Source: an uncultured Lachnospiraceae bacterium
GTDB lineage: Bacteria > Bacillota > Clostridia > Lachnospirales > Lachnospiraceae
Direction of reading: 5' to 3'
Length of the DNA: 55,823 nucleotides
Assembly: GCA_948470755.1 (NCBI GenBank)
Contig: CAOKPU010000011.1
Coordinates: forward strand, 1 to 55,823
Part shown: in pieces, positions 1-8,788 of the stretch
Position numbering within the stretch: position 1 is the stretch's first letter
Layout: each line of letters starts with the position of its first letter
Notes under the pieces: generated by a model
What the model saw: only the letters and a program-made list of their open reading frames with translations
Told to the model about the DNA's origin: nothing
Database searches by the model: none
Program-made: the position numbers and the translations under genes

Positions 1-936
1 GCAGGGATGATTTTGTATATGATGCTGCGGATTGGCCAGGGAACGGCGGTGACGGAGATCATGCCTCAGCTTCTGACGCTTGGCGTGGCGGCAATGAGGC
101 TGATTCCCAGCGCCAATCGCATTAATAATTATTTGACGTCTATCTCTTATTTCGAGCCATTCTTTATGGGCGTTACCGATAACCTGCAAGAGGAGATCCG
201 GGATGAAAGCGTAAATTATGATGAGGAAGCTTACCGGAAGAAAAAGGATATAGAGAAGCTTCCTGTGAAAAAAGAAATCCTGTTGAAAGAAATTACTTAT
301 AAATACCCTAATTCGGAAGCGCTGATTTTCGATAAGGCAACGATGCGCATCCCGGTAGGGAAATCCGTGGGCATCGTAGGGACTTCCGGCGCCGGAAAGA
401 CGACCGTGGTAGATATTATGCTTGGGCTTTTACGGCTGCAGTCCGGCCGGATCCTGGCGGATGGGGTGGAAGTAAGGGATCATTATGAGTCCTGGCTGAA
501 GAATATCGGCTATATACCCCAGACGATCTTTATGATTGATTCCACCATACGGAAAAACGTGGCTTTTGGTTGTGCGGATGAAGACATTGATGACGGGAAA
601 GTGTGGCAGGCCTTGAAGGAAGCCCAATTGGATGAGTTTGTGAAGGGGCTGCCGGAAGGGCTGGATACGGGCATTGGGGAAAGAGGGATCCGGTTGTCCG
701 GAGGGCAGCGGCAAAGGATCGGCATTGCCAGGGCGTTGTTTGAAGATCCGGAAGTGCTTGTATTGGATGAGGCCACCTCGGCCCTGGATAACGATACGGA
801 GGCGGCGATCATGGAGTCGATCAATCATCTGCATGGGCGGAAGACATTGATTATTATTGCCCACAGGCTGCAGACGATAGAAAAATGCGATATCGTCTAT
901 CGTGTGGAAGAAGGACGTGTATCTAAGATGCGGTAA
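1..936 (+). CDS. ABC transporter, permease-ATPase (3' part), lipid-linked glycan flippase type
   Basis: The reading frame is open from the first base of the window, so the 5' part of the gene (most of the membrane domain) is missing. The visible part has the last membrane segment, then a complete nucleotide-binding domain. Counting from the Met at base 7 it shows Walker A GTSGAGKT (about 125-132), Q-loop PQ (171), signature LSGGQ (230-234), Walker B VLVLDE (250-255), D-loop SALD and switch His 286. The fused permease-ATPase layout and the position at the head of a glycan locus fit a PglK/MsbA-like half-transporter that would flip a polyprenyl-linked glycan outward, using ATP. The substrate is inferred from context only; a lipid or peptide exporter is possible. 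GtrA follows after 15 bases, so they are probably co-transcribed. Confidence 0.85.
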   Translation, partial: AGMILYMMLRIGQGTAVTEIMPQLLTLGVAAMRLIPSANRINNYLTSISYFEPFFMGVTDNLQEEIRDESVNYDEEAYRKKKDIEKLPVKKEILLKEITYKYPNSEALIFDKATMRIPVGKSVGIVGTSGAGKTTVVDIMLGLLRLQSGRILADGVEVRDHYESWLKNIGYIPQTIFMIDSTIRKNVAFGCADEDIDDGKVWQALKEAQLDEFVKGLPEGLDTGIGERGIRLSGGQRQRIGIARALFEDPEVLVLDEATSALDNDTEAAIMESINHLHGRKTLIIIAHRLQTIEKCDIVYRVEEGRVSKMR

Positions 937-951
937 GAAGGGATAAGGGAA

Positions 952-1392
952 ATGGTAAAGTTTGTATGGGATATGTATAAGAAGTATGAGGAGGCTGTCA
1001 GCTATCTGTTTTTCGGCTTTCTCGCTTTTGTGGTCAATATGGCGGCATACGCTTTGGCGGCATGGATGCTGGGGGCCGATGACGATAAAGTAGCACTTGT
1101 CCTGGCGGCAACCGTGTTTGCATGGGTGGCGGCGGTATTGTTTGCTTATTGGACGAACCGTACATTTGTATTTAAGAGCAAGGTAAAGGACAGGAAGGCA
1201 GTCTGGAAGGAATTCTCAGCCTTTGTAGGGGCAAGGATCGTTACAGGGGTGATGGAGCTGGTAATTATGTATGTCATGGTGGATTTGGCCGGGATCGGGA
1301 ATATGATTGCAAAATTCGTATGTAATGTAGTGGTTATCGTTTCTAATTACATATTCAGCAAGCTTTTGGTATTTAAGAGAAAAGAAGGTTAA
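952..1392 (+). CDS. GtrA-like membrane protein (putative polyprenyl-phosphate-sugar flippase)
   Basis: A 146-residue, four-helix membrane protein with the GtrA/GtcA layout: an early hydrophobic segment starting FFGFLAFVVNM, a second and third around the YWTNRTFVFKSK loop, and a final helix ending in a basic tail (LLVFKRKEG). The FxxNRxxVF-type loop is typical of the family. GtrA proteins are thought to move polyprenyl-phosphate monosaccharides across the membrane for use by extracytoplasmic GT-C enzymes. The partners expected for such a system are nearby: an ArnC/CsbB-like GT2 (7325) and several large GT-C-like membrane proteins (2546, 5433, 8775). The start is the ATG after AAGGG; the gene is 7 bases from the next one. 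Confidence 0.85.
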   Translation: MVKFVWDMYKKYEEAVSYLFFGFLAFVVNMAAYALAAWMLGADDDKVALVLAATVFAWVAAVLFAYWTNRTFVFKSKVKDRKAVWKEFSAFVGARIVTGVMELVIMYVMVDLAGIGNMIAKFVCNVVVIVSNYIFSKLLVFKRKEG

Positions 1393-1399
1393 GGGTTGG

Positions 1400-2536
1400 G
1401 TGGAGTATATGGGGAAGGGCGGATATACGGCGAAACGTCAGGCGAATTATGAACTGCTTCGTATCATTGCTATGTTTATGGTAGTTGCTTTGCATTATTT
1501 AAGCCATACGGGAATGCTTCTTAGCGCGGGAAGCGGCGGAAGCGTCAATCAGTTTTTGGGGATGTTGGTGGAGTCTTTTTGCATTGTGGCTGTCAATGTA
1601 TATGTGCTGATCAGCGGGTATTTCCTGGTGGAAGCAGGTTTTAAGATAAAACGGATCCTTATTTTGGTTTGCCAGGTGCTTTTTTATGCGATGCTGGTTC
1701 CCCTGATCATGATGGGGACAGGGATATTTGCAGGGGAAGGGGAAGGCATATACCGGATACTGCAATATATGTTCCCCTTACAGACAGAGCATTACTGGTT
1801 TGCCGTTTCCTATGTTTTTTTGTATTTATTCAGCCCTGTGCTAAATGCGGCGGCAAAGTCCATGAGCAGGCGGCAGCTTCAGATTACGATAGCGGGCCTG
1901 TTGTTTCTTTTTTGCGGTTGGAAAAGCGTGATGCCGGTGCAGTTTGCTATAGACAGGTTCGGGTATGATTTTGGATGGTTTTTGTGCGTATATCTTGTGG
2001 CGGCTTATATACGGCTGCATGGGTGCCGGCTGATCGGGAATGCAAGACGGGCGTGGGGAATATATGCCGGCTGCGCTTTGGCAATTTTTGCAATAGGGGC
2101 AGGAGCCTATCTGGTAAATGGAAAGACGGGGCTTTTTACGTATTATATGGAAGTGCCTTATCACTATAACTTTATCCTCTGCCTGTTTGGCGCGGTAGGT
2201 TTGTTTGGCGCTTTCCGATTTGTGAGGGTTCCGAAAGGGAAGGTGCAGGAGTGGGTCTGCAGACTCTCATCTCTTACGTTTGGCGTATATTTGTTCCATG
2301 AACATATTGATATCAGGAATGAATGGGTTCGATGGATAGAAGATTTTACAGGGCCGGCGGCGGAGGCCGGCCCCGGGGGATTTATCCTTCATCTGTTTTT
2401 ATCGGTCTTTCTTATTTATATGGCAGGGAGTTTTATCGATGCGGTGAGGCAGAATATCTTCCGTTTTGCGGGAAGATATCTGGCGGGACGGAAAATAAAT
2501 GCGTGGGTGGATGCGCTGGATAAAGAGTTCCGGTAA
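1400..2536 (+). CDS. Acyltransferase family 3 membrane protein (surface glycan O-acyltransferase)
   Basis: About 378 residues with roughly ten hydrophobic segments. The N-terminus has the acyltransferase-3 hallmark, a polar stretch (NYELLRII) running into a helix that ends in a His (VVALHY); this His is the expected catalytic residue. Such proteins transfer acetyl or succinyl groups from the cytoplasm to surface sugars. A GTG at 1400 or an ATG at 1409 could start it; neither has an ideally spaced ribosome site (GGAG lies only 3 bases before the ATG), so the start is uncertain by three residues. It sits between GtrA and a large GT-C-like protein, with gaps of 7 and 9 bases, and probably decorates the same product. 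The exact acyl group and acceptor cannot be read from the sequence. Confidence 0.82.
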   Translation: MEYMGKGGYTAKRQANYELLRIIAMFMVVALHYLSHTGMLLSAGSGGSVNQFLGMLVESFCIVAVNVYVLISGYFLVEAGFKIKRILILVCQVLFYAMLVPLIMMGTGIFAGEGEGIYRILQYMFPLQTEHYWFAVSYVFLYLFSPVLNAAAKSMSRRQLQITIAGLLFLFCGWKSVMPVQFAIDRFGYDFGWFLCVYLVAAYIRLHGCRLIGNARRAWGIYAGCALAIFAIGAGAYLVNGKTGLFTYYMEVPYHYNFILCLFGAVGLFGAFRFVRVPKGKVQEWVCRLSSLTFGVYLFHEHIDIRNEWVRWIEDFTGPAAEAGPGGFILHLFLSVFLIYMAGSFIDAVRQNIFRFAGRYLAGRKINAWVDALDKEFR

Positions 2537-2545
2537 GAGGAGTTT

Positions 2546-4279
2546 GTGGATATGGGAATTGTTGCGGCGGAGGAAAAGAAAATAAATAGGGGAAGGGTGA
2601 TTCTGGAAAAGGCGGTTTTCCCGGCGGTTCTCCTGATTTATCCCTTGCTGCTTATCAATCAGGGAATTGATATTACCGATACGACGTATTCTCTTGGCTA
2701 TTACCGTTTTATGGACGAGATGGATCTGACATGGGTATTGGCTACTTATCTGGCCAATGTGATTGGCGCGTTTTTTATGAGCCTGCCTATGGGGGATACG
2801 CTTTTGGGGATGAATATGTATACCGGGCTGCTGGCGGCGGCCATCGCGTTGATCGGTTATTACGGGATGAAGAAATGGATGCCGGCATGGACGGCGTTTG
2901 TTGGGGAAGTAATAGCCCTTAGTTTATGTTGGTGTCCTACTACGATCCTGTATAATTATCTGACGTATTTTTTCTTTGCAGCCGGATCCCTTCTCTTGTG
3001 TAAAGGGCTTCTGGAAAATAAAAACAGATACTTTGTGTCAGCCGGCGTCTGCCTGGGGTTGAATGTCATGGTGAGATTCCCCAATCTGGCGGAGGCGGCG
3101 CTGATCGTAGTGGTCTGGTATGCAGGTTGGCAGAACAAGGATGCCGTTGCGGTGACTGTAAAAAGGACAGGGTTGTGCCTGGCGGGATATCTGGCGGGGC
3201 TTGGCAGCATACTGCTTGTCATTATTTTAAAATATGGCGCCGGGGCGTTTACCGGTATGATTGCAGGATTGTTCGGGATGACAGGGGAGGCTTCTGATTA
3301 TACTTTAGCCGGTATGGTATGGTCTACCGCTTCCGCATATCTTGCAGGGCTGAAATGGATGGGGTATATGCTTCCATGCATCGGGGCGGGCATTGTACTG
3401 TTCCGCATCCGCAAAGGGCAATATGAAAAGTTGAAAAAATTCCTTTTTTGCGCGGGAATCCTTGTCCTGCTGCGCTTTTATTGGGGGCGGGGAATGTTTT
3501 CCCTGCGGTATTATAACGAGGGCTGTATTTTCCAATGGATGATGCTCTTCCTCATTCTTTCCCTTGTCTGCTGTGCGGCGGGGATAGGGGGATTTGTTGT
3601 GGAAGACAGGAAAAAGGGGCAGGCGCTTGGGATGACGGCTTTGATCATCCTGTTGATTACTCCTTTGGGAAGCAATAATTATACTTACCAGAACATGAAT
3701 AACCTGTTTTTCCTTGCACCGTATACCTTATGGATGTGTCACGGCATATGGGCGAAAACGAAGGATAATAGTATCCACTTCCCATGGCGGGCATTTGTAC
3801 TGGTCATTCTTGTTATGACGCTCGTGCAGGGGATTGGATTTGGGTGCAATTATGTATTCCGGGATGGGATATATGGGGAGAAACGGGATGCCATGGTGGA
3901 TAACAGCCCGGCATTAAAGGGGATGTATACTACCGGGGAAAATGCAGAAAGCCTTACAGGGTTGATTGATTTTTGCAAGGAAAGCGGGGTGGGAAGCGAA
4001 CCCGTCCTGTTATGGGGGGATGCGCCGGGGCTTAGTTATATTCTGGATGTCCCGTCCGCCATTTTTACCACCTGGCCGGAAATCCCAAGCAATACGTATG
4101 ACGCCCTGGATCTGGCGCTTATGGAATTGGATTGGAATCCGGATATCATCTTGCACAATGAACCGGGGAAGGGTATAGTGGAAGGGGAGAAAACGGATCT
4201 GATCCTGGATTATATTGCAAAGAATCATTATATATGTATTTTCGAGAATAGCAGCTATAAGATATATCGGGCATCCTGA
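2546..4279 (+). CDS. Large multi-spanning membrane protein, GT-C-like
   Basis: A 577-residue protein with about ten or more hydrophobic segments and a C-terminal soluble part of roughly 130 residues. The first outside loop carries acidic residues (GIDITDTTYS, then MDEMDLT), which is where GT-C transferases place their catalytic Asp/Glu. A GT-C role, using a polyprenyl-phosphate sugar outside the cell, is inferred from topology and from the neighbouring GtrA and GT2 genes. I do not recognise the exact family. The GTG at 2546 is chosen because AGAGGAG lies directly upstream. The gene ends 33 bases before wecE. Confidence 0.6.
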   Translation: MDMGIVAAEEKKINRGRVILEKAVFPAVLLIYPLLLINQGIDITDTTYSLGYYRFMDEMDLTWVLATYLANVIGAFFMSLPMGDTLLGMNMYTGLLAAAIALIGYYGMKKWMPAWTAFVGEVIALSLCWCPTTILYNYLTYFFFAAGSLLLCKGLLENKNRYFVSAGVCLGLNVMVRFPNLAEAALIVVVWYAGWQNKDAVAVTVKRTGLCLAGYLAGLGSILLVIILKYGAGAFTGMIAGLFGMTGEASDYTLAGMVWSTASAYLAGLKWMGYMLPCIGAGIVLFRIRKGQYEKLKKFLFCAGILVLLRFYWGRGMFSLRYYNEGCIFQWMMLFLILSLVCCAAGIGGFVVEDRKKGQALGMTALIILLITPLGSNNYTYQNMNNLFFLAPYTLWMCHGIWAKTKDNSIHFPWRAFVLVILVMTLVQGIGFGCNYVFRDGIYGEKRDAMVDNSPALKGMYTTGENAESLTGLIDFCKESGVGSEPVLLWGDAPGLSYILDVPSAIFTTWPEIPSNTYDALDLALMELDWNPDIILHNEPGKGIVEGEKTDLILDYIAKNHYICIFENSSYKIYRAS

Positions 4280-4312
4280 CATAGGCAGCAGCGGGAAAAT
4301 AGGAGGAAGGAT

Positions 4313-5443
4313 ATGATTAACTTTAATGTACCCCCTTTTACGGGAAAAGAAATGGAATATATGAAACAGGCGGTGGATGAACAGAAAATTTGCGGGGATG
4401 GTACATTTACCAGAAAGTGCAGCAAGTGGATAGAGGAAAAGACACGGACGGCAAAATGCCTGTTGACGACTTCCTGCACCCATGCTCTGGAAATGGCGGC
4501 ATTGCTTGCGGATATCCGGCCAGGGGATGAGGTGATCATGCCGTCCTATACCTTTGTTTCCACGGCGGATGCTTTTGTGCTGCGGGGGGCAAAGGCTGTT
4601 TTCGTGGATATACGGCCGGATACGATGAATATGGATGAGGAGTTGATCGAACCGGCCATTACAGATAAGACAAGGGCGATTGCGGTAGTGCATTATGCAG
4701 GCGTAAGCTGTGAGATGGACAAGATCATGGATATTGCAAAGAGGCATGGGCTGCTCGTAGTGGAAGACGCGGCGCAGGGCATGATGGCGGATTATAAAGG
4801 GAAAGCGCTGGGGACCATAGGGGATTTCGGATGCTTTAGCTTTCATGAAACAAAGAATTACAGCATGGGCGAAGGCGGCGCTTTGCTGATCAAGGATAAA
4901 AATTGCGTGGAAGATGCGGAGATATTCAGGGAAAAGGGTACGGACAGGAGCAAGTTCTACAGAGGCGAAGTAGATAAATACCGCTGGATCAATTATGGCT
5001 CTTCCTATCTGCCGAGCGATATGAATGCGGCTTATTTATATGCACAGTTGGAATTGGCGGATGAAATTAACGATATCCGTTTGTCCAGATGGAATTGTTA
5101 TTATCAGCAGTTAAAGCCTTTGGAAGAATGCGGGAAGGTGAGCCTTCCGGCCGTCCCTGAAGGCTGCGTCCATAACGGGCATATGTTCTATATTAAGACA
5201 AAGGATTTAGAGGAAAGGACGGAACTAATCGGTTTCCTGAAGGAGAACGGGATTATGGCGGTGTCCCATTATGTGCCTCTCCATTCAGCCCCGGCGGGAA
5301 GGAAGTTCGGGCGGTTTCATGGGGAAGACAGATATACAACAAAAGAAAGCGAAAGGCTTTTGCGTCTTCCTATGTTCTATAGGCTGACAGAAGAAGAAGT
5401 GTTGCATATCAGCGGCAAAGTAAAGGAATTCTATGGTGTTTAG
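4313..5443 (+). CDS. wecE: dTDP-4-amino-4,6-dideoxygalactose transaminase (WecE/RffA)
   Basis: A 376-residue PLP aminotransferase of the DegT/DnrJ/EryC1/StrS family that matches enterobacterial WecE along its length from memory: the CGDG(T)FTR start, PSYTFVSTADAFVLRGAK (about 77-94), VEDAAQG (150-156), PLP lysine in FHETKNY (Lys181) and the HGEDRYTTKESERLLRLP tail. WecE moves an amino group from glutamate to dTDP-4-keto-6-deoxyglucose, giving dTDP-Fuc4N (thomosamine). The RmlA/RmlB enzymes that make its substrate are not in the window. The start ATG follows AGGAGG with good spacing. Its 3' end overlaps the next gene by 11 bases. A GNAT domain that could acetylate the product lies at 7325. Confidence 0.9.
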   Translation: MINFNVPPFTGKEMEYMKQAVDEQKICGDGTFTRKCSKWIEEKTRTAKCLLTTSCTHALEMAALLADIRPGDEVIMPSYTFVSTADAFVLRGAKAVFVDIRPDTMNMDEELIEPAITDKTRAIAVVHYAGVSCEMDKIMDIAKRHGLLVVEDAAQGMMADYKGKALGTIGDFGCFSFHETKNYSMGEGGALLIKDKNCVEDAEIFREKGTDRSKFYRGEVDKYRWINYGSSYLPSDMNAAYLYAQLELADEINDIRLSRWNCYYQQLKPLEECGKVSLPAVPEGCVHNGHMFYIKTKDLEERTELIGFLKENGIMAVSHYVPLHSAPAGRKFGRFHGEDRYTTKESERLLRLPMFYRLTEEEVLHISGKVKEFYGV

Positions 5444-7307
5444 GGACTTCTGTAAAAAGCATGGGAATTGCATATTGGCTTGGGCGTGGCTTTTGCTTCT
5501 CCTGTTGTTTATCGGCGTCCGTTATGATTATTATTACGATCTGAATGACGATGTGTTGATAAAAGATTTGATGGCAGGAGTATATACCGGGGAGCCGGAA
5601 GGGCATAATATACAGGTTCTGTATCCTCTTAGCCTTGCCATTAGTTTCGTCTACCGGATCCTGCCAGGGATGCCGGTGTATGGGATGTTTTTATGTCTTT
5701 GCCAGTTTGGCTGTCTGTACCTTCTGGTAAAAAGGAGCTTGTCCTTTTGCAGGGGAACGGGGGCGAAAATATGTCTGGCAGGGGCCGGGGGATGCATAGT
5801 TGCCGGGCTTTTTTTAGAACATCTTGTTTTTGTGCAATATACGGTGGTTTCCGGGCTGCTTTCCGCAACGGCAGCGTTTTTATTTATAACGGCAAAGAAG
5901 GAGGCTCTTGCCGGGGGGTTTATCAGAAGGAATATGCCAAGCGTTCTTTTGGCAGTTTTGGCGTTCCAGCTTCGGACGGAAATGATGGAACTGCTGCTTC
6001 CTCTCATGTGCGTAGCGGGAGTATATCGCTGGTGCATGGAAGAGAAGATTTTCACGAAAGAAAATTATAAAAAGTATTTTGCGGTGTTTGGCATGATACT
6101 GACGGGGATGGGGGTTTCGTGGGCATGGGACCGGGCGGCCTTTTCCGGGAGCTGGCAGCCCTATGTGGATTTTTTTAACAGCAGGACGGAGCTGTATGAC
6201 TTTCAGGGCATCCCGCCGTATGAAGGGAATGAAGAATTGTACGATAGGCTGGGGATGACGAAGAGCGGGCAGGCCATGCTGCTGGAACAATATAACTTTG
6301 GACTGGACGACGGCCTGGATGCGGCAACGCTGGATGAGTTGGTAAAGTATCAGGATCAGGCAGGAAAAGCATCCCTGCAGATGGGCGACAGGATAAAAGA
6401 AAGCATCAGATCGTACCGGTACCGGATATTCCATAAAGAACCTTTTGGCTCCGGCCGGCCGGATGATTATCCATGGAATTATATGATGATCTTGGCATAT
6501 GCGGCCGTATTGGCCGCAGGGGCGGTAAAAACTGCGGGGAAAGGCCGGACGGCATATGGCTCTTTTATCAGGACTGCCGGTATCCTGTTTTTTTTGTTTG
6601 CGGTAAGGACGGCCCTTTGGATGTTTATCCTGATAAGAGGAAGGGATCCGGTACGGGTTACCCACTCTTTATATTTGATGGAATTATGCGTTTTAATCGC
6701 GATGCTTTTTATGGAATGCGCAAGGGACGGTTTTGATACGGGAAGGGAAGAGGCGCTACGGCATCCGTCCGGGGCAGGAAGGATGTTCATCCGCTATCCG
6801 GCATTGATTACCGTTATTTTTGCCATGGCCGGAGGACTCGCCGTGCCTTATGGGATATGGGGGGCTGATGAGGAGTCCGGGAACCGGGCGGCGGCGAACA
6901 TCGTATATGAAGGTATGAAAGAGTACGGGAAGGCCCATAGCGGATGCTTTTATTTTCAGGATGTCTATTCGGCGGTATCCTATCCTTTTGAGCCGTATGC
7001 GGGGACTGTTTATTCGGAAAAAATATTTGCAGGAGTAGATAATAGCCTTGCCAATTATGACATTATGGGAGGATGGCTGGTAAAAAGCCCTTCTCAGAGG
7101 AAAAAGCTTAAAAATTTCGGGATAAGCTCCATGAGGGATGGGCTGCTCTATCAGGAGAACGTATATTTAATGGCGGAGCTGGAAAAGGGTACGGAAGATT
7201 TCCTTGCGTATTTTGAAGAACAGGGCATAGGGGTGGAAATGGAATTAACCGATGAAATATGCGGGGTGATCGGCGTATACCGGATAGGGGCAAGGCAGCC
7301 GGAGTAG
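5433..7307 (+). CDS. Large membrane protein, probable GT-C-like, function unknown
   Basis: A 624-residue protein with an N-terminal signal-anchor helix, then an outside loop with acidic residues (YDLNDDVLIKD, about 28-38), further membrane segments, a polar loop of roughly 130 residues in the middle (about 240-350), and a C-terminal soluble region. The early DD pair followed by an array of helices resembles GT-C enzymes or mannosyltransferase-like proteins. I cannot name a family. The ATG at 5433 overlaps the last 11 bases of wecE, so the two are translationally coupled. The gene ends 17 bases before the GNAT-GT2 fusion, which supports a role in using the sugar those enzymes make. Function is inferred from context only. 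Confidence 0.55.
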   Translation: MVFRDFCKKHGNCILAWAWLLLLLLFIGVRYDYYYDLNDDVLIKDLMAGVYTGEPEGHNIQVLYPLSLAISFVYRILPGMPVYGMFLCLCQFGCLYLLVKRSLSFCRGTGAKICLAGAGGCIVAGLFLEHLVFVQYTVVSGLLSATAAFLFITAKKEALAGGFIRRNMPSVLLAVLAFQLRTEMMELLLPLMCVAGVYRWCMEEKIFTKENYKKYFAVFGMILTGMGVSWAWDRAAFSGSWQPYVDFFNSRTELYDFQGIPPYEGNEELYDRLGMTKSGQAMLLEQYNFGLDDGLDAATLDELVKYQDQAGKASLQMGDRIKESIRSYRYRIFHKEPFGSGRPDDYPWNYMMILAYAAVLAAGAVKTAGKGRTAYGSFIRTAGILFFLFAVRTALWMFILIRGRDPVRVTHSLYLMELCVLIAMLFMECARDGFDTGREEALRHPSGAGRMFIRYPALITVIFAMAGGLAVPYGIWGADEESGNRAAANIVYEGMKEYGKAHSGCFYFQDVYSAVSYPFEPYAGTVYSEKIFAGVDNSLANYDIMGGWLVKSPSQRKKLKNFGISSMRDGLLYQENVYLMAELEKGTEDFLAYFEEQGIGVEMELTDEICGVIGVYRIGARQPE

Positions 7308-7324
7308 CGGATATGGAGGCGTTT

Positions 7325-8788
7325 ATGGGGAAGATTAAGATAGAGGGGGAAAGGATCGTCCTAAGACGGATGGAATACGAAGACACGGATTCTATTGTAA
7401 GATGGCGCAACAACGAAAGGGTGAGGAGCCATTTTATCTATCGGGAGAGATTTACCTCGGAAGGGCATCGTCACTGGATAGATGCCATGGTCGGCACAGG
7501 AAAGGCAGTCCAGTTCATAATCTGTGAAAAAGACAGTATGCGCCCGGTGGGCAGCGTATATTTCCGGGATATCGACAGGGAGGGAAAAGAGGCGGAATAT
7601 GGCATTTTCCTGGGAGAAGACGATGCGGTGGGAAAAGGCTACGGTACGGAGGCTGCAAAATTAGCTGTGGGATATGCTTTTTCAAAGCTGGGCCTGCGGC
7701 GGCTGATCCTCCGTGTATTTACAGATAACGGGGCGGCTGTGAAAAGTTATGAGAATGCCGGCTTTGTAAAGAAGGATATTTTAAAAGATGTGGAGTGTTC
7801 GGATGGGGAAAGGAAGGATATGTTTCTGATGTCCATAGAGAAAAAAAAGTTGATCAGCTTTGTTATTCCATGTTACTGTTCGGAACTGACGCTGCCTAAG
7901 GTGGTAGAGGAAATCAGGGAAACGGTGCAGGGCTTGCAAAATCAGGGGAAGGCCTATGATTATGAGATCATCCTGGTCAATGACTGTTCGCCGGATGATA
8001 CTTTTGCCGTCATCAGGAGACTATGCGGAGAGGATCAAAAGATAAAAGGAGTGGATTTGGCGAAGAATTTTGGGCAGCATGCAGCGCTTATGGCGGGCTT
8101 TCATCAGGTAAAAGGGGAAGTGGTAATCTGTCTGGATGATGACGGGCAGACGCCGGCGGATGAGGCGGGCAAATTGCTGGAGCAGATAGAAAAGGGTTCC
8201 GATGTGGTATATGCCAGATATGAGCATAAGAAACACTCTCTTTTCCGCAATTTCGGGAGCCGGGTCAATGAGGAGATGGCGCGGATCATGCTGGGAAAGC
8301 CGAAGGATTTGTATGTTTCCAGTTATTTTGCGGCAAGGCGTTTTGTAGTGGAAGAAATGAAAAGGTATACCAATGCTTTTCCGTATGTAATTGGCCTTGT
8401 ACTGCGCACGACAAAAAGGATCAGCAATGTGACAATCTGCCATAGGGAAAGGGAAATAGGGAGTTCCGGTTACACATTCGGGAAGTTGTTCGCTTTATGG
8501 TTTAACGGGTTTACGGCTTTTAGCGTAAAGCCGCTGCGGATGGCGACCGCTGTAGGCTGTTTGTTTTCGATGGTTGGTTTCCTGTACGGTTTTTATACGG
8601 TTATCAAAAAGTTTGTCAACCCGGATGTGCCGATGGGATTCAGTTCCCTTATGGCGGCAATTGTTTTTATGGGCGGGATGACGATGATGATGCTGGGGTT
8701 GGTAGGGGAATACATTGGGAGGATGTATATTTCCATGAATAATTCCCCTCAGTTTGTGGTTAAGGAAACGGTAAATGAAGATGGATGA
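7325..8788 (+). CDS. Fusion: GNAT N-acetyltransferase + ArnC/CsbB-like polyprenyl-phosphate sugar transferase
   Basis: Two enzymes in one 487-residue chain. Residues 1-170 form a RimL-like GNAT domain (ERIVLRR start, acetyl-CoA loop GKGYGTEA at 103-110, SYENAGF near 141). From about 175 a family-2 glycosyltransferase follows: FVIPCY, LVNDCSPDDT, metal site LDDDGQTP (270-277), then two C-terminal membrane helices (about 405-425 and 440-465) and the GEYIGRMY signature, as in ArnC, GtrB and CsbB. Inferred role: acetylate the 4-amino sugar made by WecE, then load it onto undecaprenyl phosphate on the inner face. An in-frame ATG at 7259 would overlap the preceding gene by 49 bases; the ATG at 7325, five bases after GGAGG, is preferred. 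The 3' end overlaps the next gene by 14 bases. Confidence 0.88.
   Translation: MGKIKIEGERIVLRRMEYEDTDSIVRWRNNERVRSHFIYRERFTSEGHRHWIDAMVGTGKAVQFIICEKDSMRPVGSVYFRDIDREGKEAEYGIFLGEDDAVGKGYGTEAAKLAVGYAFSKLGLRRLILRVFTDNGAAVKSYENAGFVKKDILKDVECSDGERKDMFLMSIEKKKLISFVIPCYCSELTLPKVVEEIRETVQGLQNQGKAYDYEIILVNDCSPDDTFAVIRRLCGEDQKIKGVDLAKNFGQHAALMAGFHQVKGEVVICLDDDGQTPADEAGKLLEQIEKGSDVVYARYEHKKHSLFRNFGSRVNEEMARIMLGKPKDLYVSSYFAARRFVVEEMKRYTNAFPYVIGLVLRTTKRISNVTICHREREIGSSGYTFGKLFALWFNGFTAFSVKPLRMATAVGCLFSMVGFLYGFYTVIKKFVNPDVPMGFSSLMAAIVFMGGMTMMMLGLVGEYIGRMYISMNNSPQFVVKETVNEDG

Noticed and set aside
4010-4846. 278-codon minus-strand frame across the start of wecE
   Set aside because: It is the antisense of two clear genes and lacks any domain-like pattern.
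7259-7324. Upstream start for the GNAT-GT2 fusion gene
   Set aside because: It would overlap the preceding gene by 49 bases and has no ribosome site; GGAGG lies before the ATG at 7325.
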